Source: Hydractinia symbiolongicarpus (taxonomy: Eukaryota; Cnidaria; Hydrozoa; Anthoathecata; Hydractiniidae). From it: a stretch of DNA of 64,000 bases. Shown one piece after another: positions 38,301-51,231 of the stretch. Within the stretch, counting starts at the first letter, position 1. Each line of letters begins with the position of its first letter. Position numbers and translations under genes: made by a program. Under the pieces are notes generated by a model. That model worked only from the letters and a program-made list of their open reading frames with translations, was not told the origin of the DNA and did no database searches. The stretch covers positions 4,466,001 through 4,530,000 of the forward strand of contig NC_079876.1 of the NCBI RefSeq assembly GCF_029227915.1. Reading direction: 5' to 3'.

Positions 38301-39623
38301 GAAATACATTTTGGTAAGAATATGTGACTCAACCGTTGTAACTCAAACGGATTGATACTGTTAGAAAGTCAATGAAATGTACTTTTTGAAACTGTCTCTA
38401 TTTCTTCAGAGCGGGATAACGGCTAGGATTGGTCCCACAGTAAGAAATGACTTATTTATCTAAATTCTTAAATGAAGCGCTACCACAGCGCCCAGTGTAA
38501 TCGCTGAGTTGCGGCAATCATGTCAAATTAACAAGAATGTTATTTCTTGGAGTCCAATTGTCTCACTTTCACATTTATAAGGTCGCAGCCCAAAATCAGT
38601 TCAATTAAGTCCCACAGTCAATTGTTTCACTGTTAAAAGCGATGCAACCTAGTAATACCGGAAAGATATCACGAAACACATGTTGGTAAGAATATATGAC
38701 TCAACCGTTGTAGCGCAAAGGGATTGATGCTGTTAGAAAGTCAATGAAATGTACTTTTTGAAACTGTCTCTATTTCTTCAGCGCGGTCAAACGGCTAGGA
38801 TTGGTCTTACAGTAAGAAATGACATATTTATCTAAATTTTTAAATGAAACGCTACCACAGCGCCCAGTGTAACCGCTGAGTTCCGGCAATCATGTAAAAT
38901 TAAAAAGAATGTTATTTCTTGGAGTCCAATTGACTCACTTATAACATTTATAAGGTCACTGCCCAAAATGAGTTCCAATTAAGTCCCACAGTCAATCGTT
39001 TCACTGTTAAAAGCGATACAACCTAGTATTACCGGAAAGATATCATGAAATACATTTTGGTAAGAATATGTGACTCAACCGTTGTAACTCAAACGGATTG
39101 ATACTGTTAGAAAGTCAATGAATTGTACTTTTTGAAACTGTATCTATTTCTTCAGAGCGGGATAACGGCTAGAGTTGGTCTTACAGTAAGAAATGACATA
39201 TTCATCTAAATTTTTAAATGAAGCGCGACCACAGCGCCCAGTATAATCGCTGAGTTCCGGCAATCATGTCAAATTAAAAAGAAAGTTATTTCTTTGAGTC
39301 CAATTGTCTCACTTATAACATTTATAAGGTCACAGCCCAAAATCAGTTCCAATTAAGTCCCACAGTCAATCGTTTCACTGTTAAAAGCGATACAACCTAG
39401 TATTACCGGAAAGATATCACAAAATACATTTTAGTAAGAATATGTGACTCAACCGTTGTAACTCAAACTGATTGATACTGTTAAAAAGTCAATGAAATGT
39501 ACTTTTTGAAGCTGTCTCTATTTCTTCAGCGCGCGATAACGGATAGGATTGGTTCCACAGTAAAGAATGACTTATTTATCTAAATTTTTAAATGAAGCGC
39601 TACCACAGCTCCCAGTGTAATCG
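35379..39623. repeat. Family D entry: mixed C and D units with the first long unit
   Basis: Units at 35379, 35752 (514 bp, annotated separately), 36266 D7, 36639 D8, 37012 C6, 37385 C7, 37757 C8, 38130 C9, 38504 C10-like, 38876 and 39250. The 35379 unit has the head of 38876 (CAATTGACTCAC, CACTGCCCAAAATGAG) and a tail like the 58832 unit (AAGTGCTACCAAAGCG). C6-C7-C8-C9-C10 appear here in their fullest order. The 39250 unit ends AGCTCCCAG, the ending that precedes seven of the eight long units. Confidence 0.83.
35752..36265. repeat. Long unit 1 (514 bp, 141-bp internal duplication)
   Basis: GGTACGAA occurs at 35934 and again at 36075, so unit positions of about 184-324 are present twice in tandem (35934-36074 and 36075-36215). 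The joint reads AATGATACGGTACG, where a normal unit would read AATGACTTATT; the bases ATAC look like filler, with no clear homology. The first copy of the tract has private changes (GAACTGACAC, AATGAAGTGTAG, CATCGCGCG). An 86-codon open frame on the minus strand (36019-36279) runs through both copies because 141 is a multiple of three; it is not a gene. Confidence 0.95.
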
Positions 39624-40137
39624 CTGAGTTCCGGCAATCAAGTCAAATTAAGAAGAATGTTTTTTCTTGGTATCCAATTGTCTCATTTATCACATTTATC
39701 AGGTCAAAGTCAAAAGTTAGTTCAAATAAGTCCCACAGTCAATCGTTTCATTGTTAAAAGCGATGCAACCTAGTAATATCAGATAAATATCGCTAAATAA
39801 ATGTTGGTACGAATATGTGACCCAACTGTTGTAACTCAAACGAACTGACACTGTTACACAGTCAATGAAGTGTAGTTTTTAAAACTTTCACTATTTCTTC
39901 ATCGCGCGATAACGGATACGATTGGTCCCACAGTAAAGATTGATACGGTACGAATTTGTGACCCAACCGTTGTAACTCAAACGGACTGACACTGTTAGAA
40001 AGTCAATGAAATGTAGTTTTTGATACTGTCTCAATTTCTTCAGTGCAGGATAACGGCTAGGATTGGTCCCACAGTAAAGAATGACTTATTTATCTAAATT
40101 TTTAAATGAAGCGCTACCACAGCTCCCAGTGTAATTG
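39624..40137. repeat. Long unit 2 (514 bp)
   Basis: Same duplicated tract and joint as the first long unit: GGTACGAA at 39806 and 39947, 141 bp apart. It carries CAGTAAAGATTGATACGG at the joint, shared with the units at 45730 and 48480, and GTTACACAGTCAATG. It heads a D1-D2-D3-D4 run that recurs at 45730 and 48480. Confidence 0.95.
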
Positions 40138-43100
40138 CTGAGTTCCGGCAATCATGTCAAATTAAGAAGAATGTTTTTTCTTGGAATCCAATTGTCTCAT
40201 TTACCACATTTATCAGGTCACAGCACAAAGTTAATTCAAAAAAGTCCCACATTCAATCGTTTCACTATTAAAAGCAATGCAACCTAGTAATAACAGATAA
40301 ATATCGCTAAATACATGTTGGTACGAAAATGTGACCCAACCGTTGTAACTCAAGCGGACTGACATCGATAGAAAGTCAATGAAATATAGTATTTGAAACT
40401 GTCTCTATTTCTTCAGCACGCGCTAACGGCTAGGATTGGTCCCACAGTTACAAAGTGATTTTTTTATCTACATTTTTAAATGAAGCGCTACCACAGCGCT
40501 CGGTGTAATCGCTGAGTTACGGCAATCATGTCAAATTAAGAAGAATGTTATTTCTTGGAGTCCAATTGCCTCACTTTCACATTTATAAGGTCACAGCCCA
40601 AAATCAGTTTAATTAAGTCCCACAGTCAATTGTTTCACTGTTAAAAGCGGTGCAACCTAGTAATACCGGAAAGATATCACGAAATACATGTTGGTAAGAT
40701 TATGTGACTCAACCGTTTTAGCTCAAAGGGATTGATACTGTTAGAAAGTCAATGAAATGTACTTTTTGAAACTGTCTCTATTTCTTCGGCGCGGGATAAC
40801 GGCTAGGATAGGTCTCACAGTAAAAAATGACTTATTTATTTAAATTTTTAAATGAAGCGCTACCACAGCGCCCAGTGTAATCGCTGAGTTCCGGCAATCA
40901 TGTCAAATTAAGAAGAATGTTATTTCTTGTAGTCCAATTGTCTCACTTATAACATTTATAAAGTCACAGTCCAAAATCAGTTCAATTAAGTCCCGCAGTC
41001 AATCCTTTAACTGTTAAAAGCGATGCAACCTAGTAATATGAGAAAAATATCGCTAAATTCATGTTGGTACGAGTATGTGACGCAACCGTTGTAACTGAAG
41101 CGGATTGATACCGTTAGAAAGTCAATGAAATGCAGTTTTTGAAACTGTCGCTATTTCTTCAGCGCGCGATAACGGCTAGGATTGATCCCACAGTAAAAAT
41201 GACTTAATTAACTAAATTTTTAAATGAAGTGCTACCCCAGCACCCAGTGTAATCGCTGAGTTCCGACAATCACGTCAAATTAAGAAGAATGTTACTTCTT
41301 GGAGTTCAATTGTCTCACTTATAAACTTCATCAGGTCACAGTCCAAAGTTAGTTCAATTAAGTCCCACAGTCAATCGTTTCATTGTTAAAAGCGATGCAA
41401 TCTAGTAATATCAGAAAAATAACGCTAAATACATGTTGGTACGAATATGTGACCCAACCGTTGTAACTCACACGGACTGTAGCCGTTAGAAAGTCAATGA
41501 AATGAAGTTTTTGAAACTGTCGCTATTTCTTCAGCGCGCAATAACAGATAGGATTGGTCCCACAGTAAAGAATGACTTATTTATCTAAATATTTAAATGA
41601 AGCGCTACCACAGCGCCCAGTGTAATCGCTGAGTTCCGGCAATCATGTCAAATTAAAAAGAATGTTATTTCTTGGAGTACAATTGTCTCATTTATAACAT
41701 TTATAAGGTTACAGTCAAAAATCGGTTCAATTTAATCCCACAGTCAATCGTTTTACTGTTAAAAGCGATGCAACCTAGTAATATGAGAAAAATATCGCTA
41801 AATACATGTTCGTACGAATATGTGACCCAACCGTTGTAACTCACACGGACTGTAGCCGTTAGAAAGTCAATGAAATGTACTTTGTGAAACTGTGTCTATT
41901 TCTTCAGCGCGGGATAACGGCTAGGATTGGTCTTACAGTAAGAAATGACATGTTTATCTAAATTTTTAAATGAAGCGCTACCACAGCGGCCAGTGAATTC
42001 GCTGAGTTCCGGCAATCATGTCAAATTAAGAAGAATGTTTTTTCTTGGAATCCAATTGTCTCACTTATAACATTTATAAGGTCACAGCTCAAAATCAGTT
42101 CCAATTAAGTCCCACAGTCAATCGTTTCACTGTTAAAAGCGATACAATCTAGTATTACCGGAAAAATATCACGAAATACATTTTGGTACGAGTATGTGAC
42201 GCAACCGTTGTAACTGAAGAGGATTGATACCGTTAGAAAGTCAATGAAATGTAGTTTTTGAAACTGTTGCTATTTCTTCAGCGCTCGATAACGGCAAGGA
42301 TTGGTCCAACAGTAAAAATGACTTAATCATCTAAATTTTAAAATGAAGTGCTACCACAGCGCCCAGTGTAATCGCTGAGTTCCGGCAATCACGTCAAATT
42401 AAGAAGAATGTTATTTCTTGCAGTTCAATTGTCTCACTTATAACATTTATAAGGTCACAGCCCAATATCAGTTCAATTAAGTCCCACAGTCAAACGTTTC
42501 ACTGTTAAAAGCGATACAACCTAGTATTACCGGAAAGATATCACGAAATGCATTTTGGTAAGAATATGTGACTCAGCCGTTGTAACTGAAGAGGATTGAT
42601 ACCGTTAGAAACTCAATGAAATGTAGTTTTTGAAACTGTTGCTATTTCTTCAGCGCGGGATAACGGCTAGGATTGGTCCCACAGTATAAAATGACTTATT
42701 TATCTAAATTTTTAAATGTAGCGCTACCACAGCGACCAGTGTAATCGCTGAGTTCCGGCAATCATGTCAAATTAAGAAGAATGTTATTTCGTGTAGTCCA
42801 ATTGTCTCACTTATAACGTTTATAAAGTCACAGTCCAAAATCAGTTCAATTAAGTCCCACAGTCAATCCTTTCACTGTTAAAAGCGATGCAACCTAGTAA
42901 TGTTGGAAAAATATCGCTAAATACATGTTGGTACGAGTATGTGACGCAACCGTTGTAACTGAAGCGGATTGATACCGTTAGAAAGTCAATGAAATGTAGT
43001 TTTTGAAACTGTCGCTATTTCTTCAGCGCGCGATAACGCCTAGGATTGGTCCCACAGTAAAAATGACTTAATTATCTAAATTTTTAAATGAAGTGCTACC

Positions 43101-45729
43101 ACAGCGCCCAGTGTAATCGCTGAGTTCCGGCAATCACGTCAAATTAAGAAGAATGTTGTTTCTTGGAGTCCAATTTTCTCATTTATCACATTTATCAGGT
43201 CACAGTCCAAAGTTAGTTCAATTTAGTCACACAGTCAATCGTTTCACTGTTAAAAGCGATGCAACCTAGTAATATCAGAAAAATATCGCTAAATACATGT
43301 TGGTACGAATATGTGACTCAACCGTTGTAACTCAAACTGATTGATACTGTTAAAAAGTCAATGAAATGTACTTTTTGAAGCTGTCTCTATTTCTTCAGCG
43401 CGCGATAACGGATAGGATTGGTCCCACAGTAAAAATGATTTAATTAACTAAATTTTTAAATGAAGTGCTACCCCAGCGCCCAGTGTAATCGCTGAGTTCC
43501 GACAATCACGTCAAGTTAAGAAGAATGTTACTTCTTGGAGTTCAATTGTCTCACTTATAAACTTCATCAGGTCACAGTCCAAAGTTAGTTCAATTAAGTC
43601 CCACAGTCAATCGTTTCATTGTTAAAAGCGATGCAATCTAGTAATATCAGAAAAATAACGCTAAATACATGTTGGTACGAATATGTGACCCAACCGTTGT
43701 AACTCACACGGACTGTAGCCGTTAGAAAGTCAATGAAATGAAGTTTTTGAAACTGTCGCTATTTCTTCAGCGCGCAATAACAGATAGGATTGGTCCCACA
43801 GTAAAGAATGACTTATTTATCTAAATATTTAAATGAAGCGCTACCACAGCGCCCAGTGTAATCGCTGAGTTCCGGCAATCATGTCAAATTAAAAAGAATG
43901 TTATTTCTTGGAGTACAATTGTCTCATTTATAACATTTATAAGGTTACAGTCAAAAATCGGTTCAATTTAATCCCACAGTCAATCGTTTTACTGTTAAAA
44001 GCGATGCAACCTAGTAATATGAGAAAAATATCGCTAAATACATGTTCGTACGAATATGTGACCCAACCGTTGTAACTCACACGGACTGTAGCCGTTAGAA
44101 AGTCAATGAAATGTACTTTTTGAAACTGTGTCTATTTCTTCAGCGCGGGATAACGGCTAGGATTGGTCTTACAGTAAGAAATGACATGTTTATCTAAATT
44201 TTTAAATGAAGCGCTACCACAGCGGCCAGTGAATTCGCTGAGTTCCGGCAATCATGTCAAATTAAGAAGAATGTTTTTTCTTGGAATCGAATTGTCTCAC
44301 TTATAACATTTATAAGGTCACAGCTCAAAATCAGTTCCAATTAAGTCCCACAGTCAATCGTTTCACTGTTAAAAGCGATACAATCTAGTGTTACCGGAAA
44401 AATATCACGAAATACATTTTGGTACGAGTATGTGACGCAACCGTTGTAACTGAAGAGGATTGATACCGTTAGAAAGTCAATGAAATGTAGTTTTTGAAAC
44501 TGTTGCTATTTCTTCAGCGCTTGATAACGGCTAGGATTGGTCCAACAGTAAAAATGACTTAATCATCTAAATTTTAAAATGAAGTGCTACCACAGCGCCC
44601 AGTGTAATCGCTGAGTTCCGGCAATCACGTCAAATTAAGAAGAATGTTATTTCTTGCAGTTCAATTGTCTCACTTATAACATTTATAAGGTCACAGCCCA
44701 ATATCAGTTCAATTAAGTCCCACAGTCAACCGTTTCACTGTTAAAAGCGATACAACCTAGTATTACCGGAAAGATATCACGAAATGCATTTTGGTAAGAA
44801 TATGTGACTCAGCCGTTGTAACTGAAGAGGATTGATACCGTTAGAAAGTCAATGAAATGTAGTTTTTGAAACTGTTGCTATTTCTTCAGAGCGGGATAAC
44901 GGCTAGGATTGGTCCCACAGTAAGAAATGACTTATTTATCTAAATTCTTAAATGAAGCGCTACCACAGCGCCCAGTGTAATCGCTGAGTTCCGGCAATCA
45001 TGTCAAATTAAAAAGAATGTTATTTCTTGGAGTCCAATTGTCTTACTTATAACATTTATAAGGTCACAGTCAAAAATCAGTTCAATTTAATCCCACAGTC
45101 AATCGTTTCACTGTTAAAAGCGATGCAACCTAATAATATGAGAAAATTATCGCTAAATACATGTTGCTACGAATATGTGACTCATCCGTTGCAACTCAAA
45201 CGGATTGATGCTGTTAGAAAGTCAATGAAATGTAGTTTTTGATACTGTCTCTATTTCTTCAGCGCGGGATAACGGCTAGGATTGGTCCCACAGTATAAAA
45301 TGACTTATTTATCTAAATTTTTAAATGTAGCGCTACCACAGCGACCAGTGTAATCGCTGAGTTCCGGCAATCATGTCAAATTAAGAAGAATGTTATTTCG
45401 TGTAGTCCAATTGTCTCACTTATAACGTTTATAAAGTCACAGTCCAAAATCAGTTCAATTAAGTCCCACAGTCAATCCTTTCACTGTTAAAAGCGATGCA
45501 ACCTAGTAATATCAGAAAAATATCGCTAAATACATGTTGGTACGAATATGTGACTCAACCGTTGTAACTCAAACTGATTGATACTGTTAAAAAGTCAATG
45601 AAATGTACTTTTTGAAGCTGTCTCTATTTCTTCAGCGCGCGATAACGGATAGGATTGGTCCCACAGTAAAGAATGACTTATTTATCTAAATTTTTAAATG
45701 AAGCGCTACCACAGCTCCCAGTGTAATCG
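40138..45729. repeat. Family D: D2-D9 run with a 2236-bp six-unit repeat
   Basis: Units at 40138 D2, 40512 D3, 40884 D4, 41256 D5, 41629 D6, 42002 D7, 42375 D8/C6, 42748 C7, 43120 (C8 head, D4 tail), 43492 D5, 43865 D6, 44238 D7, 44611 D8, 44984 C6 and 45357 (C7 head, different tail). D5, D6 and D7 each recur at 2236 bp. D6 ends with the private GTGAATTCGCTG, giving GAATTC at 41995 and 44231. D4 carries AGTGCTACCCCAG, and D5 has TCACTTATAAACTTCATCAGG in part. Confidence 0.86.
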
Positions 45730-48479
45730 CTGAGTTCCGGCAATCATGTCAAATTAAGAAGAATGTTTTTTCTTGGTATCCAATTGTCTCATTTATCACA
45801 TTTATCAGGTCAAAGTCAAAAGTTAGTTCAAATAAGTCCCACAGTCAATCGTTTCATTGTTAAAAGCGATGCAACCTAGTAATATCAGATAAATATCGCT
45901 AAATAAATGTTGGTACGAATATGTGACCCAACTGTTGTAACTCAAACGAACTGACACTGTTACACAGTCAATGAAGTGTAGTTTTTAAAACTTTCACTAT
46001 TTCTTCATCGCGCTATAACGGATACGATTGGTCCCACAGTAAAGATTGATACGGTACGAATTTGTGACCCAACCGTTGTAACTCAAACGGACTGACACTG
46101 TTAGAAAGTCAATGAAATGTAGTTTTTGATACTGTCTCAATTTCTTCAGTGCAGGATAACGGCTAGGATTGGTCCCACAGTAAAGAATGACTTATTTACA
46201 TAAATTTTTAAATGAAGCGCTACCACAGCTCCCAGTGTAATTGCTGAGTTCCGGCAATCATGTCAAATTAAGAAGAATGTTTTTTCTTGGAATCCAATTG
46301 TCTCATTTACCACATTTATCAGGTCACAGCACAAAGTTAATTCAAAAAAGTCCCACATTCAATCGTTTCACTATTAAAAGCAATGCAACCTAGTAATAAC
46401 AGATAAATATCGCTAAATACATGTTGGTACGAAAATGTGACCCAACCGTTGTAACTCAAGCGGACTGACATCGATAGAAAGTCAATGAAATATAGTATTT
46501 GAAACTGTCTCTATTTCTTCAGCACGCGCTAACGGCTAGGATTGGTCCCACAGTTACAAAGTGACTTTTTTATCTACATTTTTAAATGAAGCGCTACCAC
46601 AGCGCCCGGTGTAATCGCTGAGTTACGGCAATCATGTCAAATTAAGAAGAATGTTATTTCTTGGAGTCCAATTGCCTCACTTTCACATTTATAAGGTCAC
46701 AGCCCAAAATCAGTTCAATTAAGTCCCACAGTAAATTGTTTCACTGTTAAAAGCGATGCAACCTAGTAATACCGGAAAGATATCACGAAATACATGTTGG
46801 TAAGATTATGTGACTCAACCGTTTTAGCTCAAAGGGATTGATACTGTTAGAAAGTCAATGAAATGTACTTTTTGAAACTGTCTCTATTTCTTCGGCGCGG
46901 GATAACGGCTAGGATAGGTCTCACAGTAAAAAATGACTTATTTATTTAAATTTTTAAATGAAGCGCTACCACAGCGCCCAGTGTAATCGCTGAGTTCCGG
47001 CAATCATGTCAAATTAAGAAGAATGTTATTTCTTGTAGTCCAATTGTCTCACTTATAACATTTATAAAGTCACAGTCCAAAATCAGTTCAATTAAGTCCC
47101 GCAGTCAATCCTTTAACTGTTAAAAGCGATGCAACCTAGTAATATGAGAAAAATATCGCTAAATTCATGTTGGTACGAGTATGTGACGCAACCGTTGTAA
47201 CTGAAGCGGATTGATACCGTTAGAAAGTCAATGAAATGCAGTTTTTGAAACTGTCGCTATTTCTTCAGCGCGCGATAACGGCTAGGATTGATCCCACAGT
47301 AAAAATGACTTAATTAACTAAATTTTTAAATGAAGTGCTACCCCAGCACCCAGTGTAATCGCTGAGTTCCGGCAATCATGTCAAATTAAAAAGAATGTTA
47401 TTTCTTGGAGTCCAATTGTCTTACTTATAACATTTATAAGGTCACAGTCAAAAATCAGTTCAATTTAATCCCACAGTCAATCGTTTCACTGTTAAAAGCG
47501 ATGCAACCTAATAATATGAGAAAATTATCGCTAAATACATGTTGGTACGAATATGTGACTCATCCGTTGCAACTCAAACGGATTGATGCTGTTAGAAAGT
47601 CAATGAAATGTAGTTTTTGATACTGTCTCTATTTCTTCAGCGCGGGATAACGGCTAGGATTGGTCCCACAGTATAAAATGACTTATTTATCTAAATTTTT
47701 AAATGTAGCGCTACCACAGCGACCAGTGTAATCGCTGAGTTCCGGCAATCATGTCAAATTAAGAAGAATGTTATTTCGTGTAGTCCAATTGTCTCACTTA
47801 TAACGTTTATAAAGTCACAGTCCAAAATCAGTTCAATTAAGTCCCACAGTCAATCCTTTCACTGTTAAAAGCGATGCAACCTAGTAATGTTGGAAAAATA
47901 TCGCTAAATACATGTTGGTACGAGTATGTGACGCAACCGTTGTAACTGAAGCGGATTGATACCGTTAGAAAGTCAATGAAATGTAGTTTTTGAAACTGTC
48001 GCTATTTCTTCAGCGCGCGATAACGCCTAGGATTGGTCCCACAGTAAAAATGACTTAATTATCTAAATTTTTAAATGAAGTGCTACCACAGCGCCCAGTG
48101 TAATCGCTGAGTTCCGGCAATCACGTCAAATTAAGAAGAATGTTGTTTCTTGGAGTCCAATTTTCTCATTTATCACATTTATCAGGTCACAGTCCAAAGT
48201 TAGTTCAATTTAGTCACACAGTCAATCGTTTCACTGTTAAAAGCGATGCAACCTAGTAATATCAGAAAAATATCGCTAAATACATGTTGGTACGAATATG
48301 TGACTCAACCGTTGTAACTCAAACTGATTGATACTGTTAAAAAGTCAATGAAATGTACTTTTTGAAGCTGTCTCTATTTCTTCAGCGCGCGATAACGGAT
48401 AGGATTGGTCCCACAGTAAAGAATGACTTATTTATCTAAATTTTTAAATGAAGCGCTACCACAGCTCCCAGTGTAATCG
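45730..48479. repeat. 2750-bp seven-unit HOR containing a long unit
   Basis: Units at 45730 D1 (514 bp), 46244 D2, 46618 D3, 46990 D4, 47362 C6, 47735 C7 and 48107 (C8 head, tail like 39250). D1-D4 begin again at 48480, 48994, 49368 and 49740, each 2750 bp on. The long unit has GGTACGAA twice and shares CATCGCGCTATAACGG with the one at 48480, a change absent from 39624. The 47362 unit is nearly the same as those at 37012 and 44984. Confidence 0.9.
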
Positions 48480-49367
48480 CTGAGTTCCGGCAATCATGTC
48501 AAATTAAGAAGAATGTTTTTTCTTGGTATCCAATTGTCTCATTTATCACATTTATCAGGTCAAAGTCAAAAGTTAGTTCAAATAAGTCCCACAGTCAATC
48601 GTTTCATTGTTAAAAGCGATGCAACCTAGTAATATCAGATAAATATCGCTAAATAAATGTTGGTACGAATATGTGACCCAACTGTTGTAACTCAAACGAA
48701 CTGACACTGTTACACAGTCAATGAAGTGTAGTTTTTAAAACTTTCACTATTTCTTCATCGCGCTATAACGGATACGATTGGTCCCACAGTAAAGATTGAT
48801 ACGGTACGAATTTGTGACCCAACCGTTGTAACTCAAACGGACTGACACTGTTAGAAAGTCAATGAAATGTAGTTTTTGATACTGTCTCAATTTCTTCAGT
48901 GCAGGATAACGGCTAGGATTGGTCCCACAGTAAAGAATGACTTATTTATATAAATTTTTAAATGAAGCGCTACCACAGCTCCCAGTGTAATTGCTGAGTT
49001 CCGGCAATCATGTCAAATTAAGAAGAATGTTTTTTCTTGGAATCCAATTGTCTCATTTACCACATTTATCAGGTCACAGCACAAAGTTAATTCAAAAAAG
49101 TCCCACATTCAATCGTTTCACTATTAAAAGCAATGCAACCTAGTAATAACAGATAAATATCGCTAAATACATGTTGGTACGAAAATGTGACCCAACCGTT
49201 GTAACTCAAGCGGACTGACATCGATAGAAAGTCAATGAAATATAGTATTTGAAACTGTCTCTATTTCTTCAGCACGCGCTAACGGCTAGGATTGGTCCCA
49301 CAGTTACAAAGTGACTTTTTTATCTACATTTTTAAATGAAGCGCTACCACAGCGCCCGGTGTAATCG
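48480..49367. repeat. Long unit 4 (514 bp) and D2, next 2750-bp copy
   Basis: Units at 48480 (514 bp) and 48994 (374 bp). They match 45730 and 46244 nearly base for base. D2 has private bases (CATTTACCAC, GCACAAAGTTAATTC, CAAAAAAGTCCC, CTACATTTTTAAATG). Confidence 0.93.
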
Positions 49368-51231
49368 CTGAGTTACGGCAATCATGTCAAATTAAGAAGA
49401 ATGTTATTTCTTGGAGTCCAATTGCCTCACTTTCACATTTATAAGGTCACAGCCCAAAATCAGTTCAATTAAGTCCCACAGTCAATTGTTTCACTGTTAA
49501 AAGCGATGCAACCTAGTAATACCGGAAAGATATCACGAAATACATGTTGGTAAGATTATGTGACTCAACCGTTTTAGCTCAAAGGGATTGATACTGTTAG
49601 AAAGTCAATGAAATGTACTTTTTGAAACTGTCTCTATTTCTTCGGCGCGGGATAACGGCTAGGATAGGTCTCACAGTAAAAAATGACTTATTTATTTAAA
49701 TTTTTAAATGAAGCGCTACCACAGCGCCCAGTGTAATCGCTGAGTTCCGGCAATCATGTCAAATTAAGAAGAATGTTATTTCTTGTAGTCCAATTGTCTC
49801 ACTTATATCATTTATAAAGTCACAGTCCAAAATCAGTTCAATTAAGTCCCGCAGTCAATCCTTTAACTGTTAAAAGCGATGCAACCTAGTAATATGAGAA
49901 AAATATCGCTAAATTCATGTTGGTACGAGTATGTGACGCAACCGTTGTAACTGAAGCGGATTGATACCGTTAGAAAGTCAATGAAATGCAGTTTTTGAAA
50001 CTGTCGCTATTTCTTCAGCGCGCGATAACGGCTAGGATTGATCCCACAGTAAAAATGACTTAATTAACTAAATTTTTAAATGAAGTGCTACCCCAGCGCC
50101 CAGTGTAATCGCTGAGTTCCGACAATCACGTCAAATTAAGAAGAATGTTACTTCTTGGAGTTCAATTGTCTCACTTATAAAATTCATCAGGTCGCAGTCC
50201 AAAGTTAGTTCAATTAAGTCCCACAGTCAATCGTTTCATTGTTAAAAGCGATGCAATCTAGTAATATCTGAAAAATAACGCTAAATACATGTTGGTACGA
50301 ATATGTGACCCAACCGTTGTAACTCACACGGACTGTAGCCGTTAGAAAGTCAATGAAATGAAGTTTTTGAAACTGTCGCTATTTCTTCAGCGCGCAATAA
50401 CAGATAGGATTGGTCCCACAGTAAAGAATGACTTATTTATCTAAATATTTAAATGAAGCGCTACCACAGCGCCCAGTGTAATCGCTGAGTTCCGGCAATC
50501 ATGTCAAATTAAGAAGAATGTTATTTCTTGTAGTCCAATTGTCTCACTTTTAACATTTATAAAGTCACACTCAAAAATCAGTTCAATTAAGTCCCACAGT
50601 CAATCGTTTCACTGTTAAAAGCGATGCAACCTAGTAATATCAGAAAAATATCGCTAAATACATGTTGGTACGAATATGTGACTCAACTGTTGTAACTCAA
50701 ACGGATTTATACTGTTAGAAAGTCAATGAATTGTAGTTTTTTGAAACTGTCGCTATTTCTTCAGCGCACGATAACGGCTAGGATTGGTCCTACAGTAAAG
50801 AATGACTTATTTATCTAAACTCTTAAATGAAGCGCTACCACAGCGCCCAGTGTAATCGCTGAGTTCCGGCAATCATGTCAAATTAAGATGAATGTTATTT
50901 CTTGTAGTCCAATTGTCTCATTTATCACATTTATCAAGTCACAGCCCAATATCAGTTCAATTAAGTCCCACAGTCAATCGTTTCACTGTTAAAAGCGATA
51001 CAACCTAGTATTACCGGAAAGATATCACGAAATACATTTTGGTAAGAATATGTGACTCAGCTGTTGTAACTCAAACGGATTGATACTGTTAGAAAGTCAA
51101 TGAAATGTACTTTTTGAAACTGTCGCTATTTTTTCAGAGCGGGATAACGGCTAGGATTGGTCCCACAGTAAGAAATGACTTATTTATCTAAATTCTTAAA
51201 TGAAGCGCTACCACAGCGCCCAGTGTAATCG
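49368..51231. repeat. 1864-bp five-unit duplication, copy 1 (D3-D4-D5-A5-E1)
   Basis: Units at 49368 D3, 49740 D4, 50112 D5, 50485 (A5-type) and 50859 E1. Each recurs 1864 bp later. The A5-type unit carries ACACTCAAAAATCAG and GAATTGTAGTTTTTTG, otherwise seen only in HOR-A more than 26 kb to the left. Confidence 0.9.
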
